Notes: generated by a model not told the origin, from the sequence alone. A stretch of DNA of 64,000 nucleotides from Ottelia alismoides (GCA_037367405.1 JAZKJV010010136.1:124001-188000), one strand, 5' to 3'. Counted from the first letter of the stretch, positions 23,825 through 37,111 are shown. Made by a program: numbers and translations.

Positions 23825-26789
23825 TGATAGCTCGAAAATTAGACCCGCTATTATTTGATATAGAGAGCTTTCGATGTAGAAATAACCATGAAATCAGATT
23901 CGGTTTATCAAACAGAAAATAATGAAATAGGAGAGAGAGAGAGAGAATGGGGATAAGCGGATTTTATCTCTCGTATTTTGTCGGCACTATATTATTTATC
24001 CAAGTAAGTGTGCTTGGGTCGAACTCAAGAGGTAGCATATTTGAACTTTGATTTTCGATAAAAGAAATCAATCTCTAAAACTTCACTATAGTCGTGGTTT
24101 TACAACAAATACAAGAAAAGACTCGAAACTAACTCGATTTTACAAAAAATCAAATAGAAGAAACGAAGCATTGAAAAGCCACGAAAAATACCTAGAACGT
24201 AGCTGGGGTAGTTGTGTAACTACCCTAAAAAGATCGATGATGAATACAATAAAATAAGGGTCCAAAATACCCTACAAGCGAGGGGTACAAATGCGAAGAA
24301 AAGTTACTTGACATGTTACAAAATGGTCCCTGTTAGGGACTAAAATGCAAAGAAAAGAAGTTTCATTGCATTAGATCCCTGCGTGGGGACCTAAATACAA
24401 TTTTGGAAAGCTTCTAAGTTGAAGGAAGATCTGGTTCTGTGCCTTAGTTTAGTATGCAATTGTCCCACCGGTTCAGATTGGACGGTTGTGATTAGAAGCT
24501 GAGACTCGATCTGAGCCGTCGGCTCGGACACATGTCAGAAGCATATAAGGTCAGGGTGTTCTTGTTGTTCTTCTATTCTTCCAATTAGCTAGAGATGGTT
24601 GTCTCTTGTTCGATTAATGCACGACGTTCGATGGATCTTTTGGGCCCCTGATAGGGCTTGGAGGGAGACTCCTTCTCCCTTCGATCTCACCTACAGGTGA
24701 AGAGCTCTAGAGGTGGCAAGAATGGACGGTTATGAGTTGGTGAAGAAGGTGGTTCAGGTAGACCTGGACATGGTTGAGTGGCTTCCTGATTCAATCTGTC
24801 TCCCAACTTTGAAGTTCCAAATGATGGTTATTAAGCTCCAGATGGAAAATGGACCTGCAAAGGAAGATCTTGGTGCTCTATTTGCACGCAAATAGGCCAA
24901 CAAACTCAAGATAATGTTGCAGATCTAATGAAAACTTTCGAGAAAATGTAAAACGCTTGTTATGTGATGAATGGAAAGGGAATCAAATTAATTTGAATTG
25001 AATTTAAAAAAAATGTGCAAGGTGCTTGTCTAATTATGATGATTAGAGAATCTAATTATGTGATTGATTACCTAATCATGGATCGAATATCAAGAATCAA
25101 AAATGCAAAATGATGAAGGAAATACATGTGGATTGGAGGTGTATGACCTCCATGTAGTTGCTTGACGGGTGGTACACCAGAGCTTGACATGGCGGCTACG
25201 CGCGATCTAACGCGGCGAATCGCCTTGGAACGTCTCCTTTGACGTACCCTTGTCAGCGATAGAGGGCCACGAACCTCTGTCCTAGCTGGAGTCGGTCGGA
25301 AAGTGGCAGAGAAGTAGGATCGACTGCCAGGAGGGTTTGGTAGCTTTAAGATCAAGATTGTTTAGTTGTTAATGGAGATCTTGAGAGGTTTTTATAGCTT
25401 TATTGATGAGAGGTTGTTAGAGGATCAATGATGGGTGTGGGAGAAGGTTGTTGGAGGTAGAGATTTAATGGATTAGATCAGAGAAAGGGTCTTAGAGGTT
25501 GCATGTAAAAATGATTGAAGATTGGTAGTTCGAACAACAAACTGACCGACCTTCTTGATGAAGAAGGTCCCCGTGTCAGCACCTAGTTTGCCAGGTTCAA
25601 GAAATACCTTAATAAATATGAATTAAATAGTGTAAAGCCTTATTTTAATTAGGTATAAAAATGTGTAGATAATTAAAGTATTTAAATCATAGTATAATTA
25701 GTTTTCGTAAATAATAATTATTTTCGAAATATAAATATTATATTAATAGATAAGTATAAAGAATACTTATTAAAGAGGATTCATATTTTTAATTTAGAAA
25801 TTAATAAATAGTATATTAGTTACATTTTCTTAATAACTGGATTAATAAAAAATTTGTACAAATTTATGTAGATTTTAATAAATTATTTAGGTATTTTAAT
25901 TAATAGGTGTATAAGTTATACAATTCATTTATACCTATAAATTAGGATATTTTATTTATTAAAATAATAAATAAGCTTTAAAAATTATGAAATAAATTAG
26001 GAGTTAAAATACAATATCAAGAAAATAATTAGAAAATGTAAAATCATTAAAATAATAAATAATGTGTATTAAATAAAATAGATAGCCCAGAAACCCATTT
26101 GTGGTTAGGTCCCAATACTGACTCTTTGCAAATGAACTCTGATTTTAGTGAAATCACCTTTATTAATTAGGGAATATTATTTTATGATCTTTAAAGGTAT
26201 GTAGAGTAAAGTTGGAGTTCACACGAGAAAGTTATGATGTTCGGAAGTTAGGATTTTGAGAATTTACAAGTTGGATTTCTTGGTATATATACAAGGTAAA
26301 ATTTTTAACTTATTTTTATATTTTTCTATGCATTCTTAGAAAAAATTAGGAGAAGAGTTTGATGCAAATAAGTTCATATGAATTAATTAAAAATCTTTCG
26401 ATTTCACTATCTATTAAATAATTAATGAAGAATGTATAAAGTATGGAATTAATTATTTTTATTTATTTTCTTTCTTATCTCCCCCTACTTATTTATTTAT
26501 CGACCAATCCATGCTCACTTAGTCTCAGGGATTAGGTTATAAATATATCTTTCAGCTATATTTATTTTTACAAGTCATCAGGTACAAATATGCATATCTA
26601 CAATTTGCCTTTGTTTTTATTTTCTTTATTTTTATTTTTTTATTTACATGATTTTAATGCATAGAAGTGCATTTTTATTCATGATTAGGATTTTGTTAAA
26701 AGGTGGAATTTAATGGATATTTACATGTATTTGCTAAGGGTTTTAAGATAAAATACGCATAAAATTGTTAATGAATCATGGATTCATCA
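23825..26789 (-). repeat. 3' LTR of element C
   Basis: It starts TGATAGCTCGAAAATTAG, comparable to the LTR start of F, and ends GGATTCATCA at 26789 next to a PPT. It is about 2,965 bp. It includes a moderately GC-rich middle (about 24420-24900 and 25068-25355), the GCAAATGAACTCTGATTTTA module (about 26128) and the CTCCCCCTACTTATTT block (about 26478). A GA microsatellite lies at about 23932-23946. The partner LTR is not in the window. Confidence 0.65.
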
Positions 26790-28860
26790 ATCCCCTATAC
26801 TTAAACTTTGCTAGTCCTTTAGAAAACACTTATTTGAAAAATAAGGGAAAATAAAGAAAGTTAAAATGAATTTGTTTTCCTAAACCAATTCATGAGAACA
26901 GATAAAGGACATAGCTCGATCATGCCTAAAACAAGCATTTTGTTGGAGCCTTTATTAGGATAAGGATTTTAACCTCAACGACCCTCAAGTTCCGCCAATC
27001 CTTGTTTAAGTTCACCTCATCAACCAGCTCAGATTCACTTATTCATATCACAAATTCTATCAATCCTTGAATTCAATCTGTATGGTGTGTGAAATATTTT
27101 TGCTCTTCTCTCTTAAAAAAGTGAAGAAACTACCCATCCCAGCTATACACTCCCATTGGTTCCTTGTCCAGCTACTCTTTCCTCAGGGAGGGAGGTAATC
27201 CCTTATGAGGTCAATTCGTGTTATGTCCACAATCGAATATGAGAGGAAGTAGAAGAATGAGAAAAAAACTGGAGTGCGACTATTGTAGTGAAGCCCAACT
27301 GGTGTAGCTTAGTCTCCATTAAGATGTGGAGGCCTTTTTGGTGGAAGCTCGAGCCTTTGTGGTCGTATTTATAGTCGGTGGCTTCTTCTTTGTATTGGCT
27401 TTGTATTGTTTCTTGCACTGCATTAATCTTTTTTTGCCTCGATGGATATAACATCCTTCCATTCCATCCATTTTTTGAGGTCTTGGAAAAATTGTGTCAG
27501 CAGATCCTTCCCTCATCTGTAGCGACTATCTCAACCCTAATCTCTCCTATCTTTAGACGTCAATGCCGCAAATACAAGGATAGAAATGCGCCACCAAGAT
27601 GGATTTCCCATCTCAGCCACATGCAAGTTGAGCTATGTGTAAAGTGCATGTGTCTAAAATTTGTTCAGTGGTGAAGAATTGTATTGTTGACACCAAGTGT
27701 TCTACTTAGGCACTTTTCTAGTTGTCTTCCCAAACATGATCTCATGGAACCCAAAGATTAAAGTCAAAGATGTGAAGAGTCCAAATTACAGTTCCTAACT
27801 AGGCTCCATACAATGAATGTTAAAGGTCGTAATCAAGATCCATCCTTTAGACTTTTCCCAATCTTTAGTTCTAGAAATCAAACTTATTCTGAAAAATGAT
27901 AATGCAAATGCAACTATGTTTTTGTGAAGTTAATTTTACGAATTTTACTCATTTTTATGAATAATAAAGATTTTGTAATTTTTATGGATTTTTTACTTTA
28001 CATTCTTTATGGAGTTTGTGGTTTTTATAAACAAGTTTATGTACAAAGAATTTTACATGATAACTTACCCATATTTTATTTAGATTATATAGCTAATGGA
28101 TTTTACGAATCTTATATACAAAGTATTTTACAAGACTTATATAATTTTTACACAGATTTTAATATACAAAATTTTAAATAAGTGTTAGACATGTTTTAAA
28201 TATTTATTTTAAATTAAAGATTTTATATAAGTATTTTAGGCATATTTTACTTATTTCCAAGTATTTTATAAATAATAAATAGTTAGGAGGATTTTAAGTG
28301 AACCCTCACCCACTTTTTATGGATTTGATAGATATAGAAAATTCATAAAAGTACAAGTTACGGACAAAAGTATATATAAAATATATACACACCCCCTATA
28401 CTTAGCTTGGGCTATGTCCTCGTAGCGTCAAAAGAGAAACGGAGGACATAACTCATCCTAAGTAAAAGTAGGTAAAAAAGAATAAGTGATGTGAAGTCAG
28501 TTGACCCCACTATACTTACGATATGGCCATCGTAAGTATAGTGGTAGAGTGGAACACAAAAGAGGTAACCAAGGAAAAGGAATATATGAACGAAGGAACA
28601 ATAGGAATAAGAAAACAAAATCATTGAAATCACTCGGTCCCTACTATGCTTGGGATAAGTCATCCTAAGTAAAGAAAAGAGTATGTCCAAAATTAGGGAC
28701 TAGTGGAGTGAAGGAAAGGATAAACAATAGAAAAGTAAAAAGATTAAAAGTTGAAGCACAAGAATCAATGGACAGTCTGTCTCCCCTATAATTAGGATCT
28801 GGTATCCTAATCATATAAGATGAGAAAAAATGGGGGCGATTATGGTCTACGAAGAATATA
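26790..28860 (-). other. PPT and non-coding 3' region of element C
   Basis: The PPT (minus sense AAGTATAGGGGA, about 26790-26800) is followed by a decayed version of the PPT hairpin (CTTTGCTAGTCC...). No meaningful reading frame is present. A block near 27280-27310 corresponds to the CAGTGTA hairpin region of the other elements but has lost its pairing. The hairpin array is at 28391-28818. Confidence 0.65.
28391..28818 (-). ncRNA. Four-hairpin array of element C
   Basis: Long hairpin at 28391-28468 (CTATACTTAGC...GCTATGTCCTC against GAGGACATAACTC). Short hairpins at 28507-28544 (perfect 16 bp, CCACTATACTTACGAT / ATCGTAAGTATAGTGG), 28638-28673 and 28782-28818. The 28507 stem has C-G where B and F have G-C (TTACGA/TCGTAA against TTAGGA/TCCTAA), a paired change. 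Confidence 0.7.
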
Positions 28861-28929
28861 CAGGTGTGTACTCGAGAAAATCAAATAGCTTCACGAAACT
28901 CTATAAATGATGGAATGAAGTGGAAGAGT

Positions 28930-30140
28930 AGTCATGCATCATACACAAAGTTGATCACTTTGACACGAGGTAGATGGTCAGTAGTTTCCATGAAGTGCTT
29001 CAGCATCTTCCCATTCACTACAAACAGTTTTGCACCAGGTGGCACATCTGATATAGCAATACTACCATTGTCATGTATTGTTCAGACTATGTAGGGTCCT
29101 TTCCACTTGCTCTTCAATTTGCCAAGAAAAAATTGTATTGGTGCATTGAACAACCAAACTTTCTGACCAGGAACAAAGATCTTGTCAGATATGTCTATCA
29201 TGCCATCGCTTCACTTTGTCCTTATAAATGAGGGTATTCTCGTATGCCATATTTTGAATCTCTACTAGATCATTCAGATCTAACTTTCTATTATCTCATC
29301 CTTTCTGTATCTGTATTGAAACTTCTATGATAGCCCATTCAGATTTGTGCATGATCTTTATGGGAAAATGACTTGGCTTTTCGAAACTAATCTGAACGGT
29401 GATGTACCTAAGGGAGTCTTATAAGGAGTATGGTATGCCCAAAGAACTTATTCTAGAAGCTTTGACAAGTTATTCCTATATTGTCGTATTAATTTCTAAA
29501 GAGCGGATTTCACCTCCCTATTTGAAACTTTTGTCATGCCATTCGTCTGCGGATGGTAAGGAGAAGCTACTCTGTAATTAATGGCATTACTCCTTAGTAG
29601 CTTTTTCACCTCCTTATTAATAAAATGGCTACCTCATCTGAAATAAGAATACATGGAATACCGAACTGCGAAATGATCTCTGCCCTTAGGAACTTTCATG
29701 CCATCTTACTATCAACGGTTCTTGAGAGTATACCCTCCACACATTTGTTAATATAATCTACAGCAACAAGGATGTACTCAAAGCCACTGTTGGAGGGATA
29801 CAATCCCATAAAATTTATACCCCATGCGTCAAAGATCTCACAAAAGATAACGGCTCGCATAGGCATGGCATTTCGAGCACCAATTGTCCCTACGACTCTT
29901 TGACAGTCTGGACAACTCTTCATGAATGTCCAGGCATCTCTAGTAAGAGTTGGCCACCAAAATCCGCTCTGAAGTACCTTCTGCATTGTCCTCTTCCATA
30001 AATTATGTCCTCTTGCCAATAAGGAATGGCACAAAGTGAGGACACTATTGTATTCCTCCTAAGGAATACATTGCCTATAGATGCAATCTGGCTCTTCACG
30101 AAAAAGAATGAGATCCTCCCAATGGTAGTATCATGCATCG
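28930..30140 (-). pseudogene. Integrase of element C (catalytic residues lost)
   Basis: The zinc-binding part is clear at 30034-29900 (CHSLLARGHNLWKRT, SCPDCQR). The core reads WGINFMGLYPSNSGFEYILV: the first catalytic Asp is Asn (codon 29813-29815). The second region is frameshifted (ILISDE near 29650). The Glu motif reads NGMTKVSNREVK, with Lys for the catalytic Glu (codon 29529-29531). The C-terminal domain near 29120-28940 reads LKSKWKGPYIV, then a stop, then DNGSIAISDVPPGAKLFVVNGKML. It is dead by point mutation as well as by frameshift. Confidence 0.85.
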
Positions 30141-30780
30141 TACACTAGCATGTCGACTCGGTCTTTCAACCAACCTTGTGGACTCTTCCGTGTAAGGAAA
30201 AAGTTCACTATGTTTACATACTAGGGGAGCTCTATCACTGCAAGGATGCTATCATCTAGAAATCTCTCTACAATCTCCAGCGTGCAATCATATGAAGGTT
30301 TATCTATCTGCAGATGGGAGAGGGGATCAACTACCACGTTCTTTACCCCATGCTTGTCTCTAATATCTAAATAAAATTCCTAGAGTAATAGAATCCATTT
30401 GAGAAGGTGTGCCTTAGCATCCTTCTTTTCCATTAAAATTCAGATAGCTGAGTGATTAGTATAAATCGTGCTAGAAGGTAAAATCTGAATTTATCTAAAG
30501 CAAACACTATTGCAAGTATCTCTTTCTCTGTCGTTGTGTAATTGTGATGTGCATCATCTAGAGTGTGGTTGGCATAGTAGATGGCAACTGGAAGTCTGTT
30601 CCTTTGCTGTCCTAATACATCCCCGACCGCAAAATCTGAAGCATCTGTTATGATCTCGAAAGGTAGAGACCAATTAGGCAGCCGTAGGATAGGAGCACTG
30701 ATAATCATTTCTTTTAGAGTGAGGAAAGCAAGAAGACATTTTTCATCTAGCAAGAATCCGATGTCCTTTACCTAAAAGTT
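30060..30780 (-). pseudogene. RNase H domain of element C (frameshifted)
   Basis: 30753-30433 encodes LPNWSLPFEIITDASDFAVGD and TTTEKEILAIVFALDKFRFYL, the DASD and TEKE motifs of Ty3/Gypsy RNase H. Decayed sequence to about 30060 continues with the ADHLSRL-type region (here VVDPLSHLQIDKPS) and the approach to integrase. A frameshift separates the two parts near 30433. Confidence 0.8.
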
Positions 30781-31640
30781 CAGTTAATGGTTGGGCGATA
30801 TTGGAGAAGTCCTTAATAAACTATTAGTAAAACCTGACATGCCCCAGAAAAGACCGTAAATACTTTATGTTGGATGGTGGATCGAGTCTTTTGATGACAT
30901 CCACCTTGGCACGGTCAACCTCAATATCTTGCTTGGAGATGAGGTCCCCCAACATGATCATGTTTTTAACCATAAAATGGCTCTTTTCCCAAGACAGAAC
31001 GAGATCGAACTCACAACATTTCTGAAGAACCCAGTATAGGTGCACTAAACAATCGTTAAAGGACTTACCATAGACCGAAAAATCATTCACAAAGACCTCG
31101 AGAAAATCACCGACCATGTCCGCAAAAATGGAAAGCATGCACCTCTGGAATGTAGCGGGGGCATTGCATAATCCAAAGGGCATCCATCTAAAGGCATATA
31201 TGCTACAAGGATATGTGAAAGAGGTCATCTCCTGTTTTTTAGGGGAAATTGAAACCTGATTGTATCTAGAGTAATCTTCTAGGAAGTAGAAGTATTCCTT
31301 CATAGCCAACCATTCTATCACTTAATCAATAAAAGGTAAAGGGAAGTGATCCTTATTTGTCATGACGTTCAACTTTCTATAATCAACACACACCCGCCAT
31401 GATGTGGTTACTCTCTTTGGAATCTCCTCTCCATTCTCATTCTTAACCATCTAAATGCCTGACTTCTTCGGGACAACATGTAATGGTCTAACACATTCAG
31501 AGTTGGAAATAGGATAAATAAAGCTGGTGTCACACCATTTCGTTATATCTTCATTGACAACAACACATAAAACATGATTCATCCTATGCTAAAACTCTCT
31601 GAAGGGTCTGCTGTCATGATCAAGATAGATATGATGAGAA
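30781..31640 (-). pseudogene. Reverse transcriptase of element C (polymerase Asp mutated)
   Basis: 31321-30824 is open for 165 codons: FLEDYSRYNQVSI, RWMPFGLCNAPATFQRCM, EVFVNDFSVYG, and LRSFLGHVRFY at the end. The polymerase box is VNDF instead of the usual [MV]DDF (Asn codon 31085-31087), which removes one of the two metal-binding aspartates. Upstream to about 31640, TTSWRVCVDYRKLN and KDHFPLPF can be read with stops. The domain assignment is firm; this RT could not work as encoded. Confidence 0.9.
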
Positions 31641-32460
31641 CACAAAGCAGTATTTATCCTGTAGAGATCGGATATAGTCTACCCAATGGCCATGAGGTTT
31701 TTTTTCAAGAATCTACATCAGACAAGATTATTGTTCTTCGGTCAAATATGTGATGATAATGATCGGAAACTATCGCTGTGGACCCGCAAAGAATGCATAT
31801 TTCATATTCGGTGGTAAGGTCTTCAGCTCATTTAAGGTTAGATCGGGCTCTACTTTATCATCCTCTGATTGTTTGATGGGAACTGTACTGCTGATGGATG
31901 TATCTTCCTTAAGGTTATTCAACATTATCTAGAGTCAGACAACACAAGATGTCTAGAACATCATTCGACTCACTACGGTGCTCATCCTCAGAATGATTGG
32001 ACACAAATAATTCTGCTAAGTAAAAATCAGTCTCTAAATCATCTGAGATGGAGGATTTCTGTAGATTTTCCGAGCATATAATGTCTATAATATAATTCTC
32101 ACTTCTCTGCTCCATATTATCTTCACCATCCATGCTGAAATATAAAGTACTATCGGAAGAGCTTGCACTTGAAGTCTCAGATCCATTGTCTTCTAGGATA
32201 TCACGGGTCTCTACTTGATACCTTTCGAGGTCGTCCAGACGAACCTCATCATGTAATCACAAGCAAGTTGTTGATGCGGCACTGGTTGATTCTCCCACCA
32301 TCTCTATATGTACCTATTCACTGTAGGCACGAAAAGATACCTTCCCTGTATCATAATCGAAGAGAGACTTTGCGGTCTCCAAGAAAGGCCTCCCAAGAAT
32401 GATCGTGGTAAGGTGTAACTACGTAGGGCATTCCATGTCTAGTAGAGTAAAGTCCACTAT
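31641..32460 (-). pseudogene. Protease-RT linker of element C
   Basis: This is decayed minus-strand polyprotein spacer. CRINTALCSHHIYL near 31640-31680 marks the RT entry. The 72-codon frame 32133-31915 is acidic, and CCTCCCAAGAATGATCGT near 32385 corresponds to the protease end (LGRPFLET type). No intact frame spans it. Confidence 0.55.
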
Positions 32461-32874
32461 TTATTGTAGACCCTGCACGATTGTGATAACGTTCCTTAAA
32501 ATGCCCCTAGGTCTCTCTGCGGATCTATCAGCAAACTGAAGGATCGAACAAGATTCGTAAAGAGGACCTAACTCGATTTTATCGAGTAAACAAGTTGCTA
32601 AAATATTAATAGAGGATCCCTTATCTAAAAGAGTGTGATCGAATGAGGCTTCTGAAATATCGCATCTGACATAATGCGCTCCTGTGTCCTTCTTCTTCTT
32701 CTTTAGAAATATGTTATGAATAAAGCAGGCGATGGCATTGGTCAAGATATGCTTCTCTGTTCGGGATTTCTTCTTCCTACGCATTGTACATTTATTCTTT
32801 AGCTGTTGCTTAAGCATAGGGAATTGATCCAAGGCATCATGGATTGGGATTTTCAAAAAGATGCAATCTTTCAA
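32461..32874 (-). pseudogene. Aspartic protease of element C
   Basis: An open frame of 137 codons: pre-protease segment LDQFPMLKQQLKNKCTMRRK and RTEKHILTNAIACFIHN, then GAHYVRCDISEASFDHTL, the active-site region LLDKGSSINIL, and LQFADRSAERPRGILRNVITI. The catalytic triplet is DKGSS. A lysine-rich insertion (LKKKKKD) precedes the core. The C-terminal half of the fold continues out of frame below 32461. Confidence 0.8.
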
Positions 32875-32892
32875 TAATTTCTCTTGAATTTC

Positions 32893-34205
32893 TCAAAGCA
32901 TTGGGAAATGGAACAATTTTAGGAAAAAAACAACATTCTTTTTATTAAGATCGGGTTCAACTTGAACATCGAGAGTCTCAAAATTATCTACAAAACTCTC
33001 TAAAACAAGAAAGGACACATTAGCTTTGGGAGTGTCTGCATGGCCTGGTGTGGTGTCATCATATGATTTTCTTTTGTCCATATCGACTGTCTTGGCATCG
33101 CTCCCTTCACCCTGATCATCGAGTGGTTGATCCCTGGAATTGTTGCAGTTCTCCTCCTCAGATTGTATATCATGGTCTGGCTCTCGCTCCTCTCCTTGTG
33201 CCATCTCCTCCTCTCGATCAGGTGCTTGTGGCAATCTACCTCTCATGAGATGAATGAAGTTAGATAAAAATTCAAGAAAAGAGATCATACATGTCTAACT
33301 GATCTAGGTGCCTCCATTTATTGTTCGGGTTCATCGGAGGCTATGTGGGAAGAGTGGTCTTGGGTGCGATTAACCTGCTCCATCTCAGTCTTATGCACAG
33401 TCTGGAGCGTGCTCAACATATCCATGATTTGGTTCAGTGGTGAAGTCATTTCTGATACGGCACGGTAACCCTGGCTCTCGACTCTCTCATGCCTTTACAT
33501 CTGCTACTGCAGAGCATACTGCTTACGAGTTCAATGTGGCATGTATGGAGACTGTTGTTGTTGTTGATAATAATTCGGATGTGATTAGGGAGCAGGATGA
33601 TGAAAAGAATGTGGCATGTGATAAACGTTCTGGTGAGAATGCTACTACATGTTGTGCTATTAGTGTTGATAATGTTGACATCCATGTTGTGGATAATGTT
33701 ATCGTTGTTTTTGTGGATGTATGATCTGAGAAGAAGTGAATGATGGTGAATCAGAGTGTCAAGAGTGGCTTGAGGCTCAACATCGATGTTTGAGGGTTGA
33801 TAATGTGGTTGGGATTGGCATGAGTATGGTCCTCATGCCCACCAATCTGCGGTGTCTTCAGCTCGCTCTAGACGAAAGGGATCTGTCAGGTGGGAGGAGC
33901 GGGTAAAGATCTCCGAGCAAGTTATGACGTCAAAGAAGCTTGAGCCTGTTGATACCCAAGCTGCAGGTCCGTCACCTTCTTCGTCAGATCGCTCAACTGC
34001 TGAGGCAATGATGAGAGTTTCTCTAACTCTCGCAGCAGTTGTAGGTCTTGAACTTTCTTTCGAATGACATCTACCAACGTTAATTTCTCACTGATATATT
34101 CCATGCTGGCATTGGATTCAGAGTATGAAATGTTAGCCTCCTTATGATGCTCTCGGTGATGCGGTTGGTGCGAGGCCTTTTGAAATGCATGAGTAGAGTC
34201 GACGA
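32893..34205 (-). pseudogene. Gag C-terminal region of element C
   Basis: 33288-32893 is open and very acidic (REEEMAQGEEREPDHDIQSE), following an IHLMRGRLPQAP segment that corresponds to the LRSGR signature of Athila Gag. 34242-33922 holds a Gln/Leu-rich probable coiled coil (KVQDLQLLRELEKLSSLPQ). Between them the frames are broken and contain low-complexity codons (TGTTGTTGTTG near 33550). The capsid domain is missing: the Copia-like fragment starts at 34206. Confidence 0.6.
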
Positions 34206-35131
34206 TATTGGACATGTGAGCCCACGACGAGCCATTATGCAATAAATGTTATTGCAAATATCATTCCCTGATCTGAAATGAAGAATGAATAATTTGCATA
34301 ATAGGTCCATTAGTACAATTAGGGTTATGTACCATGACCATCTTGATGATTATACAGATGTTGATTCAACTGTTGAATCATAGAGGCTGGTGCTTGGATG
34401 AATATCTAAAGATTTAGATTGAGGACTCATCAAGCACCGTCAAATGATCAATAAGAGATGATCTCCAGCCTGAGTAAGAGATGGCAATCCTTATCTCTAA
34501 AGGCTGATATCTGACCGACCTCTTAATGCAGGTCCTCTGCATAGGAATAGAGATTCGGAGGTGTAAGATTAGTTACGTCAAAGAGTTGACTTAACGAGAT
34601 CGAGATAAACAAAGTCCTATATCGTATGTTGTCACGATACAAGCATGCATCCTCTGACCGGAGACAGATGTGTTACTATATATTTGAGTATGTACATTTG
34701 GTAGACCAATAGGTTGATGACCTAACCATGGTATATACACCGGCACGTTGGTGTGCATATAAGGGCATATGAGTAATACGATCTCTCAAAGGGATCATAC
34801 AGGTTCAGTTAATGAACCGGAAGACATGAGCTCACTCATGAGATATTGGGAAGAATCAAATTTCGTGCGCACAGTCGTCTTTCTTTGGAAGCTTGACTGA
34901 ATTTGTAGGTTTGATATATACTTTTGGAAAGTATATGATCAAGACCTAGGTATGATATATGCTTTTGGAAAGTATATGATCGATACCGACTCCCAATGAT
35001 CGAATGAGAAACTTACTGATAAAACCATGAAGTAGACAGTATAAAGTTGATCCAATACTTCGGGTTTATTCTGAGTCTTCCAGTATGCAGGATGTACAGG
35101 TATTGGATATACCTGAGGGCGATGTGATCAT
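34206..35131 (+). repeat. Fragment of a Copia-type LTR (first ~0.9 kb)
   Basis: It is similar, in reverse complement, to 51198-52110 of the solo LTR described below. It starts with a decayed TATTGGACATGTGAGCC (the other copy reads TGTTAGCAATGTGAGCC). It ends at GATGTGATCAT, where the other copy continues for another 1.6 kb. It lies between the truncated gag of C and the partial LTR of G, so one deletion removed its 3' part together with the 5' end of C and part of the G LTR. Confidence 0.65.
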
Positions 35132-35845
35132 TTTGGATTTTTAGTAAATAAGAAAGTAGGGATAAAAAATAAAACGGAAATCGGGTGATATTTGTACAAA
35201 CTCACAAAGGATACTAATACTCGATCAGTTTATACGATTCTTGTCTTATTTTGGATATGGATTTTTATTCATTTTAATAAAACTTTAATTAAATAATATA
35301 AATGAAAAATAAATAAAAGAAAAAGGGTTATGTATGTACGTAAAATATCAAGTCAAAAATCGCTAAAAACAAAATGTGCAAAACAGCCCCACAACCCAAC
35401 TTTTACATATAAGCTCCAATTTTTATGAAATTGGTCTTATTTTGAAGTTCATTGAATGTGTATTACTTTTAAAGTGAGTAGACCTTAGTTGGACATTGTT
35501 TGAGGAAGATATGTGTGTTTTAGTATATCTATTCTAGAATTTAGGTTTTGTCTCATGGGCCAATTATTTGAGCTAGTATTTTTTTGTATTTTTCATTTTA
35601 CCTAGTGATATGTACACAATGAATTTGCTTTGAAGTCAATTGGAATTAGCATGAATTATCTGAAATGCATGATGTTAGATGGAAATGTGAATATGATTAT
35701 GAATGCATTTATGCATGTTAAAATGCAGAAATTATTTCTAAGTGCACAAATGGTAAAAATGAAAAATAATTGATAAAATGTAACTAATTACTTAGGAATA
35801 AAGCTCTATTTTCATCTTTTAGTACGACGGATCACAGACTAATCA
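35132..35845 (-). repeat. Partial 3' LTR of element G
   Basis: Only the PPT-side end is left. It has the shared module near 35385-35460 (CAACCCAACTTTTACATATA, then a GAAATTGGTCTTA-like part) and ends CAGACTAATCA at 35845. The conserved CTCCCCCTAC block of the other LTRs is not recognisable. The left end is the deletion junction with the Copia-like fragment. Confidence 0.55.
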
Positions 35846-36287
35846 ACCCTCTATTCTTAAACATGCTCGTCCCCGAGCAACTAAAATAATTGCAAGAGTG
35901 AAATGATTTTGGGTTCCATACTAAGGTCATTAGCAAAAGGTGAAAATGGAACTAGACCTGGTCTTTGGATTAATAGTGTTGCGGAAGTTCTATGATAATT
36001 TGGGTTTTAAATCAACAGTCCTTGAGTTCTACATATCCCTCCAACAGTTCTGCCTCAGAAGTCATATTAGATCAATCCTTCTCCCAAAGCATATACCATG
36101 AATATTGAACAATTGCCTCATGTATGTGAAACGTTTTAGATCTTCCCATCAAGAATGTCGTACTACCATGCAAACCACCCTCCCGATAACTCATCCTGGG
36201 GGAGTGAGGTATTTCTTTCCAAGGTTTGTCATGTGATGTTCAGAATCGAAAAAGGGAGCAATTAGAAGAAGTCGAAAAGAACTGGAG

Positions 36288-36306
36288 GGTGACCAGTGTA
36301 GTCACC
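36288..36306 (-). ncRNA. CAGTGTA-loop hairpin of element G
   Basis: GGTGACCAGTGTAGTCACC is a perfect 6-bp stem. Relative to F (GGTAAC/GTTACC) and B (GGTAGC/GCTACC), the stem changes are matched on both sides while the loop CAGTRTA stays the same. Confidence 0.7.
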
Positions 36307-37111
36307 TTTTCTTTTGAAGCTGACCAGTTAGCCAAGTCTCCACCAAGATCTGCAGGTTTTCTTGAAGCTTGGACCTTTTAGTCAAATGTCTATATGGTAA
36401 TTGGCTTCTTTTTGTTATGGATTTTTGGTGACAATGCATGGATCTTTGTTCCCCTAGGATATGGATCTCTCGGCGTACATGTTTTGGGGTCTTAGAAAAA
36501 CATGTGCCCAACCGTCCAACCCTTATTCAATCTTTAGGTGTCCACGCTAGTAGAAAAAAGACCTGCACAGTCTTCCAACACCCTGTCTGAGTTGAGCTAA
36601 GTGCCTAGTGTGAGAGAGAACATATTAATTCCCTACTCAAAAGTTATACCCAGAATTCGTTGACATGTTAGACACTAAGATTTAAAGCATCCACATTTTC
36701 ATGCGGAATTCGAAGAATTAAGACAAAAGACCTAAAGCTTCTAAAATCCTCTATGTCAGTGATGTTCCTCTAGAAATTAGGTTGATTAAGGCCAAGTCAA
36801 GACCACTCTCCACTTCTATTCATAACTATATTCATAACCCAATAACTTTTAACTTTGCATATGCTAGATATGCAAATGAAATGTAGATGCATATGAGGTG
36901 CATGATGATGATTTTTTTGTATGAATGCAAGAGTAAAGTTTTTTTTGGCTTTTGTTATGAATGTAGAAATGCAAGTGCAAAGAAGTTTTTTTGTTTGTTT
37001 TTCTCTCTCTCTCCCTCTTTGACTTTTACCCATCCTGTAATTACTGCGTAATATATATGAAATGCATGAAAGCATGAGCTATGGGTAAAATATATATGTA
37101 ATATATACACG

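Larger units (their letters stand above)
23825..34205 (-). mobile_element. Element C: decayed autonomous Athila-type retrotransposon (5' end lost)
   Basis: On the minus strand from right to left: gag (34205-32893), protease (32874-32461), linker, RT, RNase H, integrase (ending near 28930), structured 3' region, PPT, 3' LTR. The leader, PBS and 5' LTR are missing, because a Copia-type LTR fragment begins at 34206 and is followed by element G. Many frameshifts and three altered catalytic residues show that it is dead. Confidence 0.8.
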
